From Persicimonas caeni (lineage in GTDB: Bacteria > Myxococcota_A > Bradymonadia > Bradymonadales > Bradymonadaceae), in NCBI RefSeq assembly GCF_006517175.1, contig NZ_CP041186.1:868001-932000 (forward strand): 64,000 bases of DNA, read 5' to 3'. The notes below the pieces were generated by a model that searched no databases, was not told the DNA's origin, and worked only from the letters and a program-made list of their open reading frames with translations. Positions within the stretch are counted from its first letter, which is position 1, and every line of letters starts with the position of its first letter. Both the position numbers and the translations under genes were made by a program. Positions 52,529 through 61,054 of the stretch are shown in pieces.

Positions 52529-53296
52529 TCAGCTCTTGTCGCGCAACGCCCGCAGCCGCTTTTTGAGCTCGCGTTTGCTGATGACGCGCGCCTCGACGAG
52601 CAGCTCGCTGACGACCTGGATGACCTCTTTTTGGTAGGCGACGCGCCTCTCGAGGCGGCGAAGCTGCTTTTCGTGGGCGCTCACGATCTCTTGGAGGGTG
52701 CGCTCGCGCGGCTCCTCACCCTCCTCTTCGTCGAACAGGTCGAACTCGTCGGAGTCGCTCTCGCCGGTCTCCTCTTCGTAGCGGCTGAACACGCCGCTGA
52801 CCTGCGGCTGGTCGAAGCCCCAGGCGCCGCCGCCTCCGGACGAGAGGTTGGGGTCCGAGCTGACCAGCTCCGGCCCCGACGTCGGCGAGGCCGGCGAGGC
52901 CAGGTCGTCCTGGTCGTCGGCGCCGTCGAGAAACGAGTCGAAGTCGTCTAGCGCGCGCGTAATCGGCCCGCCGTGGCTGTCGGTCATCGAGTTCGACTTC
53001 GTGCTGGCCTTATTGTTGTTGGCCTTCTTCTTGGTGATCCCAGCCATCGGCGCGTCGGCCCCCGCCGGCGCCTCGGGCTCGTTCGAGGCCTCCGAAGCTT
53101 CACTCTCGTCGTCGAGATCGATGTAGTCGAACTCGGCGGTGACGGCGACGTCGCTCAAGAGGACCTCGTCGTCCTCACCGCCTTTGTTGGCCGCTTTTTT
53201 GGATTCTTCAAGCACGTCAGCTTCCAATGTATCGTAGATGGACTCGGAGTTGCCGTCGCCCCGGGCGCGGGGTTCGTTTTCGCTCTGCTCGTCCAT
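52529..53296 (-). CDS. Acidic protein with C-terminal coiled coil, function unknown
   Basis: 255 residues, no signal peptide. Residues 1-200 are low-complexity, Glu/Asp/Ser-rich, with segments such as TAEFDYIDLDDESEASEAS. Residues about 200-255 form a basic/acidic coiled coil: LQEIVSAHEKQLRRLERRVAYQKEV and VSELLVEARVISKRELKKRLRAL. The architecture resembles other acidic proteins in this window. No family recognised. The gene is divergent from trkA across 317 bases. Confidence 0.6.
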   Translation of the reverse strand: MDEQSENEPRARGDGNSESIYDTLEADVLEESKKAANKGGEDDEVLLSDVAVTAEFDYIDLDDESEASEASNEPEAPAGADAPMAGITKKKANNNKASTKSNSMTDSHGGPITRALDDFDSFLDGADDQDDLASPASPTSGPELVSSDPNLSSGGGGAWGFDQPQVSGVFSRYEEETGESDSDEFDLFDEEEGEEPRERTLQEIVSAHEKQLRRLERRVAYQKEVIQVVSELLVEARVISKRELKKRLRALRDKS

Positions 53297-53613
53297 AGAG
53301 TCGTGTCACCGTGGGCGGATTAGGCAAGTTGAGGTTCCGCGAGCTGCAGCGTACTCCAGCGCTCTAATACCGCGATGACGTCGGCCCGCGTCCCCCGTAA
53401 TAGGACTCGTCTGACGTCATTCTGGAGTACCAAAGATTTCACACATCGATGTTAAAATCAACGCGATTGCTGTTGTTTCAACCCGCCGAGCATTGTTGAG
53501 AAAAGAGCCACGAAGAATACAGTCGCAGGCATTGGCGAAGTTGCCAGCGGTGCTGATTGTGATACACCAGCGTTTGGTACGACACTCAGCAGTGCAGCGG
53601 TCAGGACGGCTTT
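53297..53613. promoter_or_regulatory. Divergent intergenic region upstream of trkA
   Basis: 317 bases without a supported gene. It holds two GACGTC-containing sites (TGACGTCGG at 53369-53377 and TGACGTCAT at 53412-53420), 43 bases apart, and an AT-richer stretch (TGTTAAAATCAACGCG, about 53450). Open frames extending here from trkA's opposite strand are shadows. Promoters for trkA and the acidic-protein gene are expected; I cannot place them firmly. Confidence 0.4.
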
Positions 53614-54972
53614 ATGAATATCGTCATCGTAGGCATGGGAGAGGTCGGGCGCCACATCTCGGGCGTCCTGGTCGGCGAGAATCACAACGTGGTCATCGTC
53701 GATCTCAACGAGCAGGCGTTGTCGGCGGCCGAGGAGACGATCGACGCGATGGTCCTCAAGGGCCACGGCGCCAACCTCGACACCCTGCGCGAGGCGAACG
53801 CCGGCACCGCCGATCTGTTCGTGGCCGTCAGCGACAACAGCGAGGCGAATATGCTCGCGGCGATTCGAGCCAAGAAGCTCGGGGCGACCAAGACGATCGC
53901 GCGCGTGAGCGACCCCGCCTACTTCGAGTCCCACCGGGGCATCGTCGCCGGCATGATGGGCATCGACCTGGTGATCAACCCCCAGGCGCTCATCGCCCTC
54001 GAGATGCACAAGATCGTGCGCAGCATCAACGCGGTCGCCGTCGAGGACTTCGCCGACAACCGCATCGAGATGATCCAGTTGCCCGTCGAAGACGTCACCC
54101 TGGCGATCAACCGCCCGCTGCGCGACGTCAAGTTGCCGTCGAATACACTTATTGCCGCGCTCATTCGCAACCACGAGCTGCTCGTGCCCGGTGGCGACGA
54201 CGCCATCTTGCCCGGCGACGAAATCCTGGCCGTGGGCCGCATCGACCAGATTCCGCAGGTCGAAAAGCTCTTCAAGCGCGAGCGGCGCAAGTTCACCAAA
54301 CGCGTGGTCATCGTCGGCGGCAGCCTCGTGGGCAAGAACCTGGCTGCTGCGCTCGCCGAAGACGGCATCGAAGTGCTGCTCATCGACAAGGACCGCGACC
54401 GCTGCGTCGAGCTGAGCCACCAGCTGCAGGACGTGGTCATCCTGCACGGCGACGGCACCGACGTGCACCTGCTCGAAGAGGAGCGCATGGACCACATCGA
54501 CGCGTTCGTGGCCGTCAGCGGCGAGGACGAGGTCAACTTGATGGCCAGCCTCCTGGCCAAAGACCTGGGCGCCGACCGCGTCGTCGCCATGGTCCACAAG
54601 CCCGACTACGGCCCGATCATCGAGCGGCTGGGCATCGACTCGTTCTTGAGCCCGCGCCTCGAAGTCGCCAAGCAGGTCCTCAAGTACGTGCGCGCCGGCG
54701 AAGTCGTCGGCATCACGCCCATCCTCGAGGGCCAAGGCGAGTTCTTGGAGTTTATCGCCCCCACCGACGCGCGTATCGTGGGCAAGCCGCTCAAAGACGT
54801 CGACTTTCCCAAGGGCGCCAATATCTGCGCGGTGGTCAGCCAGCGCGGCGCGCTCGTCCCCAGCGGTGAATACGTCATCGAGCCGGGCGACCGCGTCGTG
54901 GTCTTCACCATCCCGAAGAACCGACGCGCCGTCGAAAAGGCATTCCAGAAGCCCCGCTTCGGCATTCTGTAG
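53614..54972 (+). CDS. trkA: Trk potassium uptake regulatory protein TrkA
   Basis: 452 residues made of two RCK units. Each has a Rossmann-type nucleotide fold: MNIVIVGMGEVGRHISGVL at residue 1 and RVVIVGGSLVGKNLAAALA at about 229. Each is followed by a TrkA-C domain (DVTLAINRPLRDVKLP and GQGEFLEFIAPTDARIVGKPLKD, ending with GEYVIEPGDRVVVF). TrkA binds NAD(H)/ATP and gates the TrkH channel. TrkA-C domains bind c-di-AMP in some proteins. It precedes trkH by six bases. Confidence 0.95.
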   Translation: MNIVIVGMGEVGRHISGVLVGENHNVVIVDLNEQALSAAEETIDAMVLKGHGANLDTLREANAGTADLFVAVSDNSEANMLAAIRAKKLGATKTIARVSDPAYFESHRGIVAGMMGIDLVINPQALIALEMHKIVRSINAVAVEDFADNRIEMIQLPVEDVTLAINRPLRDVKLPSNTLIAALIRNHELLVPGGDDAILPGDEILAVGRIDQIPQVEKLFKRERRKFTKRVVIVGGSLVGKNLAAALAEDGIEVLLIDKDRDRCVELSHQLQDVVILHGDGTDVHLLEEERMDHIDAFVAVSGEDEVNLMASLLAKDLGADRVVAMVHKPDYGPIIERLGIDSFLSPRLEVAKQVLKYVRAGEVVGITPILEGQGEFLEFIAPTDARIVGKPLKDVDFPKGANICAVVSQRGALVPSGEYVIEPGDRVVVFTIPKNRRAVEKAFQKPRFGIL

Positions 54973-54978
54973 GTCGTT

Positions 54979-56427
54979 ATGAATTATCAACGCATATCGC
55001 GCCTCATCGGCATCCTGCTGGTCGTCCTGGCCGGCTGCATGCTCACGAGCGTGCCGTGGTCATGGTACTACAACGAGCCGTCGACCATCTGGGCGTTCGT
55101 CTACAGCGCCGGGATCACCGCCGCCATCGGCGGTGGCGCCTGGTGGTACGGCCACCACGACAAGGGCACCATCTTTCGGGCCGAGGCGATCGTCGTCGTC
55201 GGGCTCAGTTGGCTGCTCTTGGGCGTCTTCGGCGGGCTCCCCTACATGTTCGACGGGGCGTTCACCAACCCGGCTGACGCCTACTTCGAGGCCATCTCCG
55301 GGTTTACCACCACCGGCTCGACGGTGCTCACCGACATCGCCGGGCAGTCCTACGGGCTACATTGGTGGCGCACGCTGACCCACTGGCTGGGCGGCATGGG
55401 CATCATCGTTCTGTTCGTGGCGATCTTTCCGCAGCTGGGCGTCGGCGGCAAATTTCTCTTCAAGTCCGAGGTCCCCGGCCCCATCACCGAGGGGCTCAAG
55501 CCCAAGATCAAATCGACCGCCTCGATGCTGTGGTGGATCTATGTGGGCTTTACCGTCACCGAGGCGCTCATCTTGAAGGGCTGGGGCATGACCTGGCACG
55601 ACGCCTTCACCCACTCGTTCGCCACCATGGCCACCGGCGGCTTCTCGACCAAAAACGGCAGCGTCGGCGAGTTCGACTCGGCCTTCGTCGACTACACCAT
55701 CACCCTGTTCATGATCTTCGCGGGCATCAACTTCGGGCTGTATTACGAGTTGTTTCGCGGCAAGGCCAAGTCTTTGCTGCGCGACCGCGAATTCTGGACC
55801 TACCTGGGGCTCGTGGGCGTGGCCACGCTGATGGTGACGATCAACATCTACGACGCCGTCCACGACACGATCGCCGACAGCTTCCGCTACGCCATCTTCC
55901 AGGTCGTCGGAGTGGTGACCACCACCGGCTTTGGCACCGACAATTTCGACGTCTACCCGCCCCTGTCACGCCTCCTGCTCGTCCTGTTGATGTTCGTGGG
56001 CGGCATGGCCGGCAGCACCGCCGGCGGCATGAAGATCATTCGCTTTATGGTCGTGGTCAAAGCGATCTACGGCGAGGTCTACAAGACCTTCCGGCCGCAA
56101 TCGGTCATGGCCGTGCGGGTGGGACGCTCGGTCATTCCGCAGCGCACGGTGATGGCGATCTTGGGCTTTTTTGCGGTGGGGATGCTCGTGTTCGGCCTGT
56201 CCAGCCTCTACATGGCTGCGATGGGCCTCGACATCGTCACGGCGACCACGTCGGTCGCCGCCACGCTGTTCAATATCGGCCCCGGACTCGCCAGGGTGGG
56301 TTCGGTGGAGAACTTCGCGTTCATTCGCACCGACGGCAAAATCCTACTCAGCCTCTGCATGATCTTTGGACGCCTCGAGTTCATGACTCTCCTCGTCCTG
56401 TTGCTTCCTGAGTTCTGGAAGCGTTAG
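54979..56427 (+). CDS. trkH: Trk potassium uptake channel TrkH
   Basis: 482 residues with about ten membrane helices arranged as four M1-P-M2 repeats. The selectivity-filter loops show as SGFTTTGSTVL (repeat 1), ATGGFSTKNGSVG (repeat 2), TTTGFGTDNFDV (repeat 3) and NIGPGLARVGSVENF (repeat 4), the TrkH pattern. It forms the potassium-conducting dimer controlled by the TrkA ring. The last 84 bases overlap the end of the minus-strand gene that follows. Confidence 0.95.
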   Translation: MNYQRISRLIGILLVVLAGCMLTSVPWSWYYNEPSTIWAFVYSAGITAAIGGGAWWYGHHDKGTIFRAEAIVVVGLSWLLLGVFGGLPYMFDGAFTNPADAYFEAISGFTTTGSTVLTDIAGQSYGLHWWRTLTHWLGGMGIIVLFVAIFPQLGVGGKFLFKSEVPGPITEGLKPKIKSTASMLWWIYVGFTVTEALILKGWGMTWHDAFTHSFATMATGGFSTKNGSVGEFDSAFVDYTITLFMIFAGINFGLYYELFRGKAKSLLRDREFWTYLGLVGVATLMVTINIYDAVHDTIADSFRYAIFQVVGVVTTTGFGTDNFDVYPPLSRLLLVLLMFVGGMAGSTAGGMKIIRFMVVVKAIYGEVYKTFRPQSVMAVRVGRSVIPQRTVMAILGFFAVGMLVFGLSSLYMAAMGLDIVTATTSVAATLFNIGPGLARVGSVENFAFIRTDGKILLSLCMIFGRLEFMTLLVLLLPEFWKR

Positions 56428-57447
56428 CCCCCCTTCGGGGCGCAGGCCCAAAAAGATCTCGCTGGTGTAGACGACCGGCTCGTCGCCGGCGTCGACGGTG
56501 AGCTTGCGCTCCAGGTCGATGTCGGCAGCCAGCGTCTTGCCTTCGCCGATGGCCACCAGCACCACACCGGCGCCCTCTCCTTCGAGCGAAAAGTCAGCTT
56601 TGGCCTCATCGGCGTCGAGCTTGCCCTCGGCCGAGGCGCGCAGCGTCTGACGAACTACGCCGATGCGGCGCTCGCCATCTTCGATGACACCCACGAAGCG
56701 ATTGTCGATGGTGACCTCCCCTTCGGCGCTGACACCGGCTTTGGGCTCCTCGACCATCATCGGCCGCTTGTACGACCATGTATCGCCGGGGTTGACGTCC
56801 CCGTTGAAAAAGCGCGGGGTCAAAAACGTCTGGGCGTCGCGCACCAGGTAGAGCATGCGACGCGCCTGCGGGTTGGGGACCTCTCGCCATTCGAAGTCGA
56901 CCGGCTCGCCGTGTTTGGTCACAAACATGCGCGTGACCGAGCCACGAAGCAGCTCTTCGACCTGCGAGGTGATCCCGGTGCCGATCGTCTGGCCGTCGCC
57001 GGCGGTCACTTCAGCCTGCGCGCGGTCGTAGCTGCGATCGATGGCGAGGACGCCTTTTTGGTCGAAGCGCCCTTCTTCGGCCGCGTCGACCTCTTCATGA
57101 AGCCCCAGCTCGATCACCGTCTGCATCACGCCCGTATCGTCGCCGGCGCCCTCGCGCCGACTCTTCTGGCGAAGGGTCAGCTCGACGGGACGCGACTCGA
57201 ACGGAGCGAGCACGAGTTCGACCGGCGCCACTTCGGCGTCGACAGCCTCGTCGGCAATCTCCAAGGGACGCATATCGGACAGGACGGGTCGCTCGCCGCC
57301 GGCCACGTCGACATCGTCTTGAGGCTCGAGCGCCAGGTAAAAACCGACGCCCATCAGGGCGAGAGCGATCACAAAGAGGGGAAGCAAGCGCTGGTGCTTG
57401 CCTTTGGACTCGCCACCGTCAGTGGAAAGATTGGACTGCTCAGTCAA
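56344..57447 (-). CDS. Membrane-anchored periplasmic protein of unknown function
   Basis: 367 residues from TTG 57447. One transmembrane helix near the N-terminus (LLPLFVIALALMGVGFYLAL, about 22-41) acts as an anchor. A long, acidic, beta-rich extracytoplasmic region follows (VELVLAPFESRPVELTLRQ, MFVTKHGEPVDFEWREVP, FLTPRFFNGDVNPGDTW). The repeated pattern of paired strands resembles proteins annotated DUF6263-like, but I cannot assign it. The 3' end overlaps trkH by 84 bases in the opposite direction, a tail of Glu/His/Ser residues that may be an extension. Confidence 0.65.
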   Translation of the reverse strand: MTEQSNLSTDGGESKGKHQRLLPLFVIALALMGVGFYLALEPQDDVDVAGGERPVLSDMRPLEIADEAVDAEVAPVELVLAPFESRPVELTLRQKSRREGAGDDTGVMQTVIELGLHEEVDAAEEGRFDQKGVLAIDRSYDRAQAEVTAGDGQTIGTGITSQVEELLRGSVTRMFVTKHGEPVDFEWREVPNPQARRMLYLVRDAQTFLTPRFFNGDVNPGDTWSYKRPMMVEEPKAGVSAEGEVTIDNRFVGVIEDGERRIGVVRQTLRASAEGKLDADEAKADFSLEGEGAGVVLVAIGEGKTLAADIDLERKLTVDAGDEPVVYTSEIFLGLRPEGGLTLPELRKQQDEESHELEASKDHAEAE

Positions 57448-57525
57448 GGTGTTACCGCCGGTCTACGTAAGTCAGATTTGCGACCCGTTGTGTAATACTC
57501 CGTATCGCGTGCGTCAATCTGACCG

Positions 57526-57630
57526 TTACTGCCAAAGCTCCCACCCCAGCCACAATGCGGCCCCGAGGAGGCACAGCATCACTAGGATGTACGTGCCATC
57601 AAAAGCGGCGAATCCGTCTACGAATTCCAT
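57526..57630 (-). CDS. Candidate 34-residue membrane peptide
   Basis: ATG 57630 to TAA 57526 encodes 34 residues: an acidic start (MEFVDGFAAFDG), a hydrophobic helix (TYILVMLCLLGAALWLGW) and a short end (ELWQ). It begins seven bases after the stop of the CxxCC protein and ends 78 before the anchored-protein gene, same strand. One helix of about 18 residues with Trp at its edges is typical of bacterial small membrane proteins. The ribosome site is weak (GTGGATGA). Coding potential rests on position and hydrophobicity alone. Confidence 0.4.
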   Translation of the reverse strand: MEFVDGFAAFDGTYILVMLCLLGAALWLGWELWQ

Positions 57631-57637
57631 TCATCCA

Positions 57638-58471
57638 CTACAGATCGACGGCTCGGGCGAATGCCTCGACCCGCGCGCGAACAAGGGAACGTGCTTCGAG
57701 CAAGGCTTCCTGTGAATCGACACTCGTGCCCAGGCAGGTGAGCACGGCCTCGTAGCGATCGGGCTCGACGCCCAGCTCGGCCGACGGACCTTTGCGACGG
57801 CTCGTCTCGAGCCCCTCGCCGGGCTGGACCTGCCCGAAGATCCCGTCGTCGTCGGCGTAAGGCCAGTCGCGCTTGAGCTCGAAATAGTCGGCCGCGGCTT
57901 CGATGGCCTCGGGGCGCTGCAGGCATCTGGCCGGCGGGTCCATCCCGTTTTCGTCTGCGGCGAGCGCGAAGAGCTCCCACACGAAACGCACGTCGGTGAT
58001 GACGAGCCCGTACAGGTAGCTATCGGAGACGGCTTGCAGCACCAGAAGCTTCTCGCGCGCGCCCAACAAATTATGGGTGGCGCACAGATAGTCGTCGCAG
58101 GTCTCCCGGTCGTAGACGCCGCAGTCGCGCCCGTCGAGGCCGTCGTTCTGCAGCGGATGGACGAGGCAGCCGACCTTGAAGGACTCGGGCGGGTCGTCGG
58201 GGCGCTCCTGCAGGCCCAGCAGCCCCAAAAAGGGACAGTTGGGGAGCCCCGATAGGAGTTTTTCTTCGGCGCGCGTCTCCTCCCATTTGGCCCGAAACGC
58301 ACGAAGCGACTGCTCGTCGTCGACCCGCGCCTCGTCGAAGAAGGCGCGGGTGCGGCGTGAGAGTCGCTCGAGCGTGGCCGCGTGGGAGTTGTCGCGGCGG
58401 TTGTACATGCCACAGCACGCTCCGCAGCTCTTCTCGGAGTCGGGGTGGCATAGGATCTTGGGAGGTTTCAC
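57638..58471 (-). CDS. Cys-rich CxxCC protein, possible zinc or iron-sulfur protein
   Basis: 277 residues from GTG 58471 (GAGGA precedes). The N-terminal half carries conserved-looking Cys: C8, CGACC near 16-20, NCPFLG, GCLVHP, DCGVYDRETCDDYLC, about ten in 130 residues. The CGACC plus CPFL...CxVHP order resembles the YkgJ/UPF0153 family of putative zinc/iron chelators. The C-terminal half is helical, with few Cys. It is followed by the candidate small membrane peptide. No metal or function can be proven from sequence. Confidence 0.68.
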   Translation of the reverse strand: MKPPKILCHPDSEKSCGACCGMYNRRDNSHAATLERLSRRTRAFFDEARVDDEQSLRAFRAKWEETRAEEKLLSGLPNCPFLGLLGLQERPDDPPESFKVGCLVHPLQNDGLDGRDCGVYDRETCDDYLCATHNLLGAREKLLVLQAVSDSYLYGLVITDVRFVWELFALAADENGMDPPARCLQRPEAIEAAADYFELKRDWPYADDDGIFGQVQPGEGLETSRRKGPSAELGVEPDRYEAVLTCLGTSVDSQEALLEARSLVRARVEAFARAVDL

Positions 58472-58491
58472 TTCGTCCTCGGTCCCCGAGA

Positions 58492-58511
58492 CCCCGAGGC
58501 GAGCCTCGGGG
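58492..58511. terminator. Hairpin between lolA and the CxxCC gene
   Basis: CCCCGAGGC (58492-58500) pairs perfectly with GCCTCGGGG (58503-58511) across a 2-base loop. A second weaker GC hairpin lies in 58530-58550. The gap of 84 bases after lolA has no T-tract. It could slow transcription from lolA into the CxxCC gene. Confidence 0.45.
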
Positions 58512-58555
58512 CTGCACGGGCGCTGGCTCCGCTGGGGGCGAGCCCCGCTCCACGA

Positions 58556-59407
58556 TTAATCTTCGGAGGTATCGGCGCTTTCGGTCGAGCTCTTGGACGA
58601 ATTGGACGAGGTCGACGCGCACTTTTTCTGCGGGTTGAGCACGCGCGCGCCCTTGGGGACTTTGAAGTTGAACCCGCTGTCGGGCAGGTTCTTGTTGATC
58701 TTCGCCTTGTTGAACTCGATCTGGTTGGTGTTGCCGTACGGGTCGTAGATCGTGGTCTGCTCGACCTGGAACGTCTTGGGATCGAGCTCGAAGACGAGCT
58801 TGGTGTACTTCGAGGTCGGCTCCTTGGGCACCAACTCGAGCACCGGCGCTTTGGCCGTCGAACTGTCGGCGAACGAGACGTTGAACTCTTTGAGCAGGTT
58901 GCCCTGGCCCATCAGGAACTTGAGGCTGGTGGGCAATTGGCTGCTCGCCAGGCACTTCTTGAAGACCTGCTTGAACTCGTACTCGTAGATCCAGAAGCTC
59001 TCGCCATCGCTCACGAGGACCTTTTTGCGGCCTTTGCCGTCGTCCTTGTAGTAGTCCCAGCGCATTTTGCCGGGCTTCTTGAAGTAGACGCGCCCCTGGC
59101 TCTTCTTTTTGGAGCCGGCGGCGACGTCGGTGTAGGTCTGCTGGAAGTGGGCGTGGTAGTCCTTGGTCTTCTTGTAGAACTTCTGCACGCGCTTGGCGAC
59201 GTCCTCGGCCGACATGTCGGCGGGTCCCTCGCCCTTGGTTTCCTTGGCCTGCACCGGCGAGCTGACCGTCACGACGTGCTCGGCGCTGGGGCTGAGGCTG
59301 ACCGCCACGCCCAGGGTGACGACACACGCTCCCATGGCAAACTTGGAGAGACTCTTGCTGCCGAAAATTCGGGCGATGCGTCCGGACTTTTTCGTTGATT
59401 GCTTCAT
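58556..59407 (-). CDS. lolA: Outer-membrane lipoprotein carrier LolA
   Basis: 283 residues, longer than E. coli LolA (about 200) because of a Ser-rich C-terminal tail and an extended N-terminus. A signal-like stretch (FAMGACVVTLGVAVSLSPSA) precedes the fold. Family features: VQKFYKKTKDYHAHFQQTYTD, the SQGRVYFKKPGKMRWDYY segment, VLVSDGESFWIYEYEFKQVF and the late strand GFNFKVPKGARVL. LolA ferries lipoproteins through the periplasm from LolCDE to LolB. It fits a genome rich in lipoproteins. Confidence 0.92.
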   Translation of the reverse strand: MKQSTKKSGRIARIFGSKSLSKFAMGACVVTLGVAVSLSPSAEHVVTVSSPVQAKETKGEGPADMSAEDVAKRVQKFYKKTKDYHAHFQQTYTDVAAGSKKKSQGRVYFKKPGKMRWDYYKDDGKGRKKVLVSDGESFWIYEYEFKQVFKKCLASSQLPTSLKFLMGQGNLLKEFNVSFADSSTAKAPVLELVPKEPTSKYTKLVFELDPKTFQVEQTTIYDPYGNTNQIEFNKAKINKNLPDSGFNFKVPKGARVLNPQKKCASTSSNSSKSSTESADTSED

Positions 59408-59493
59408 CTATCGTCCACAGGTTTCGAAGAACACGATACGAGTGCGTATCCAGTCATTCTGACGCGCGGGATCTCAATTTATGCAAAAGAGGG

Positions 59494-60789
59494 TCAACCG
59501 ACGAGTTCCTCGCGCTCGAGGTCGGCGTCGGAGAGTTGCTCGATGAGCACGGTGATCACGCGCTTGGGATCGGCGTCGAGCACGCGAAAGCGCAGCCCTT
59601 CCCACAGCACTTCGTGGCCCGGCTCGGGCACGCCGCCGGCCTGAGACATCAAGAAGCCGCCCAACGACTCGTAGTCGGGGTGCTCGGGGAGCTCGAGGGT
59701 GAAATACTCCTCGATCTCGTCGATGGGCACGCGGGCGTCGGCGCGCACCGAATGGGCCCCAAGGGGCACCATCTGGGACGGCTCGACGTCGTACTCGTCT
59801 TGGATATCGCCGAAGATCTCCTCGATGATGTCCTCGAGGGTGATCAGACCGGACGTACCGCCGAACTCGTCGACCACGATCGCCATATGCATGCGCTCGG
59901 ACTGAAACTCGCTCAGAAGCTCGGCCACGCGCTTGGTCTCGGGCACGAAATACGGCCGGCGCAGGTAATCGCGCACGTGAAACTTCTCGGTGCGCCCGCT
60001 GGCCATGACCGCCAAGACGTCCTTGGCGTAAAAGAGCCCGACGATCTCGTCGACGTTGCCCTCGTAGACCGGCAGACGGCTGTGGCCGCAAGCGACCAGG
60101 GTCTCGATGATCTCTTGGAGGTTCATGTCCATCGAGATCGACACGATGTCGGTACGCGGCACCATCAGCTCGCGTACCAGCGTGTCCGAAAACTCGAACA
60201 CAGAGCGCAGAAGGCGCTCGCGATCTTCCGAGAAACTTCCCTCGCGCGCGCCCAGATCGATCATGTACTCGATGTCTTCGGCGGTCACGAACGGCTCGGC
60301 CTGCGCGGAGCTCGACCCAAAGACCGAGACCACGCCGCGGGCCATCTTGGTGAAGACGAAGGTGATCGGATAGAGCAGCAGATACGGCAGCAAGAAAGCG
60401 GTCATCAGCGGACGCGCGATCTTGTGGGCGCTGCGCTTGCCCAGCGTTTTGGGCGAGACTTCGCCGATGGTGAGCACCAACAGCATGCTCACCCCGACGG
60501 CCGCAGCAATGATCCACCGGATATCCGCCCCTTCGAGCAGATCCAGCGCGGCGTGCGTCGCCAGCGCGGCGGCGGTCAAGTTGACCAGGGTGTTGGCGAT
60601 CAACAGTGCGGTGAGCACACGAAACGGCCGTCGACGCCAGATGCGAAGCGCGAGCGAGCTCTTCTCTTCGGCGAGCTTGCGCGCTTGGGATTCACTTAAC
60701 GAGGTGAGGGCTGTTTCGGTCGCCGAGAACCACGCTGAGCCAAGTAAGCACAGCAACAGCCCGACGACCTCCGGTAAAACGGATTCCAA
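59494..60789 (-). CDS. CNNM/CorC-type (HlyC/TlyC-like) transporter-associated CBS protein
   Basis: About 431 residues. An N-terminal CNNM domain with four hydrophobic helices (FSATETALTSLSESQARKL is the family motif) precedes a CBS pair (LMVPRTDIVSISMD..., YVVPETKRVAELLSEF), then VVDEFGGTSGLITLEDIIEEIFGD and a CorC_HlyC C-terminal domain. Such proteins are linked to Mg2+/Co2+ efflux and resistance; 'hemolysin' is a legacy name. TTG 60789 is preferred because a perfect TATAAT (60878-60873) would start transcription near 60866, upstream frame codons being then untranscribed. The reading frame itself continues to TTG 60867. Confidence 0.9.
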   Translation of the reverse strand: MESVLPEVVGLLLCLLGSAWFSATETALTSLSESQARKLAEEKSSLALRIWRRRPFRVLTALLIANTLVNLTAAALATHAALDLLEGADIRWIIAAAVGVSMLLVLTIGEVSPKTLGKRSAHKIARPLMTAFLLPYLLLYPITFVFTKMARGVVSVFGSSSAQAEPFVTAEDIEYMIDLGAREGSFSEDRERLLRSVFEFSDTLVRELMVPRTDIVSISMDMNLQEIIETLVACGHSRLPVYEGNVDEIVGLFYAKDVLAVMASGRTEKFHVRDYLRRPYFVPETKRVAELLSEFQSERMHMAIVVDEFGGTSGLITLEDIIEEIFGDIQDEYDVEPSQMVPLGAHSVRADARVPIDEIEEYFTLELPEHPDYESLGGFLMSQAGGVPEPGHEVLWEGLRFRVLDADPKRVITVLIEQLSDADLEREELVG

Positions 60790-60872
60790 AATGGTTCGAC
60801 CACTCGAGTACAATGGCGGGGTCAGCTGGGCTGCGCCCCGGGGGAACCCGACGCGGGTATCCACCAACTCTA

Positions 60873-60878
60873 ATTATA
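60873..60878 (-). promoter_or_regulatory. Candidate -10 element for the CNNM/CorC gene
   Basis: On the minus strand 60878-60873 reads TATAAT, a perfect -10 hexamer. No good -35 lies 16-18 bases upstream (GGAATA at best). The predicted start of transcription (about 60866) lies just inside the longest possible frame and favours the shorter protein. Confidence 0.45.
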
Positions 60879-60990
60879 GGATCACCCCGCCGTGTTATTC
60901 CACATCATCAAGCTAATCAGCAGGGCGACAAAATATCGGTGAGTCAGCCCGCTAATGTCAAGAAAAGTCGCCCGGGAATACTGCGGCGCC

Positions 60991-61019
60991 TTGGCACGCT
61001 GTCGCAGGTGCATTATAGG
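60991..61019 (+). promoter_or_regulatory. Sigma-70-like promoter for the MFS gene
   Basis: TTGGCA (60991-60996) is separated by exactly 17 bases from TATAGG (61014-61019), followed 36 bases later by the ATG at 61055. The -35 matches TTGACA at five of six positions and the -10 matches TATAAT at four of six. Confidence 0.55.
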
Positions 61020-61054
61020 AACCCAGTTCTTCGGTCTTCCGACGATTATCACTC

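Noticed and set aside
53458-54990. 510-codon minus-strand frame opposite trkA
   Set aside because: trkA is unmistakable on the plus strand; the antisense frame is Val/Asp/His-rich and featureless.
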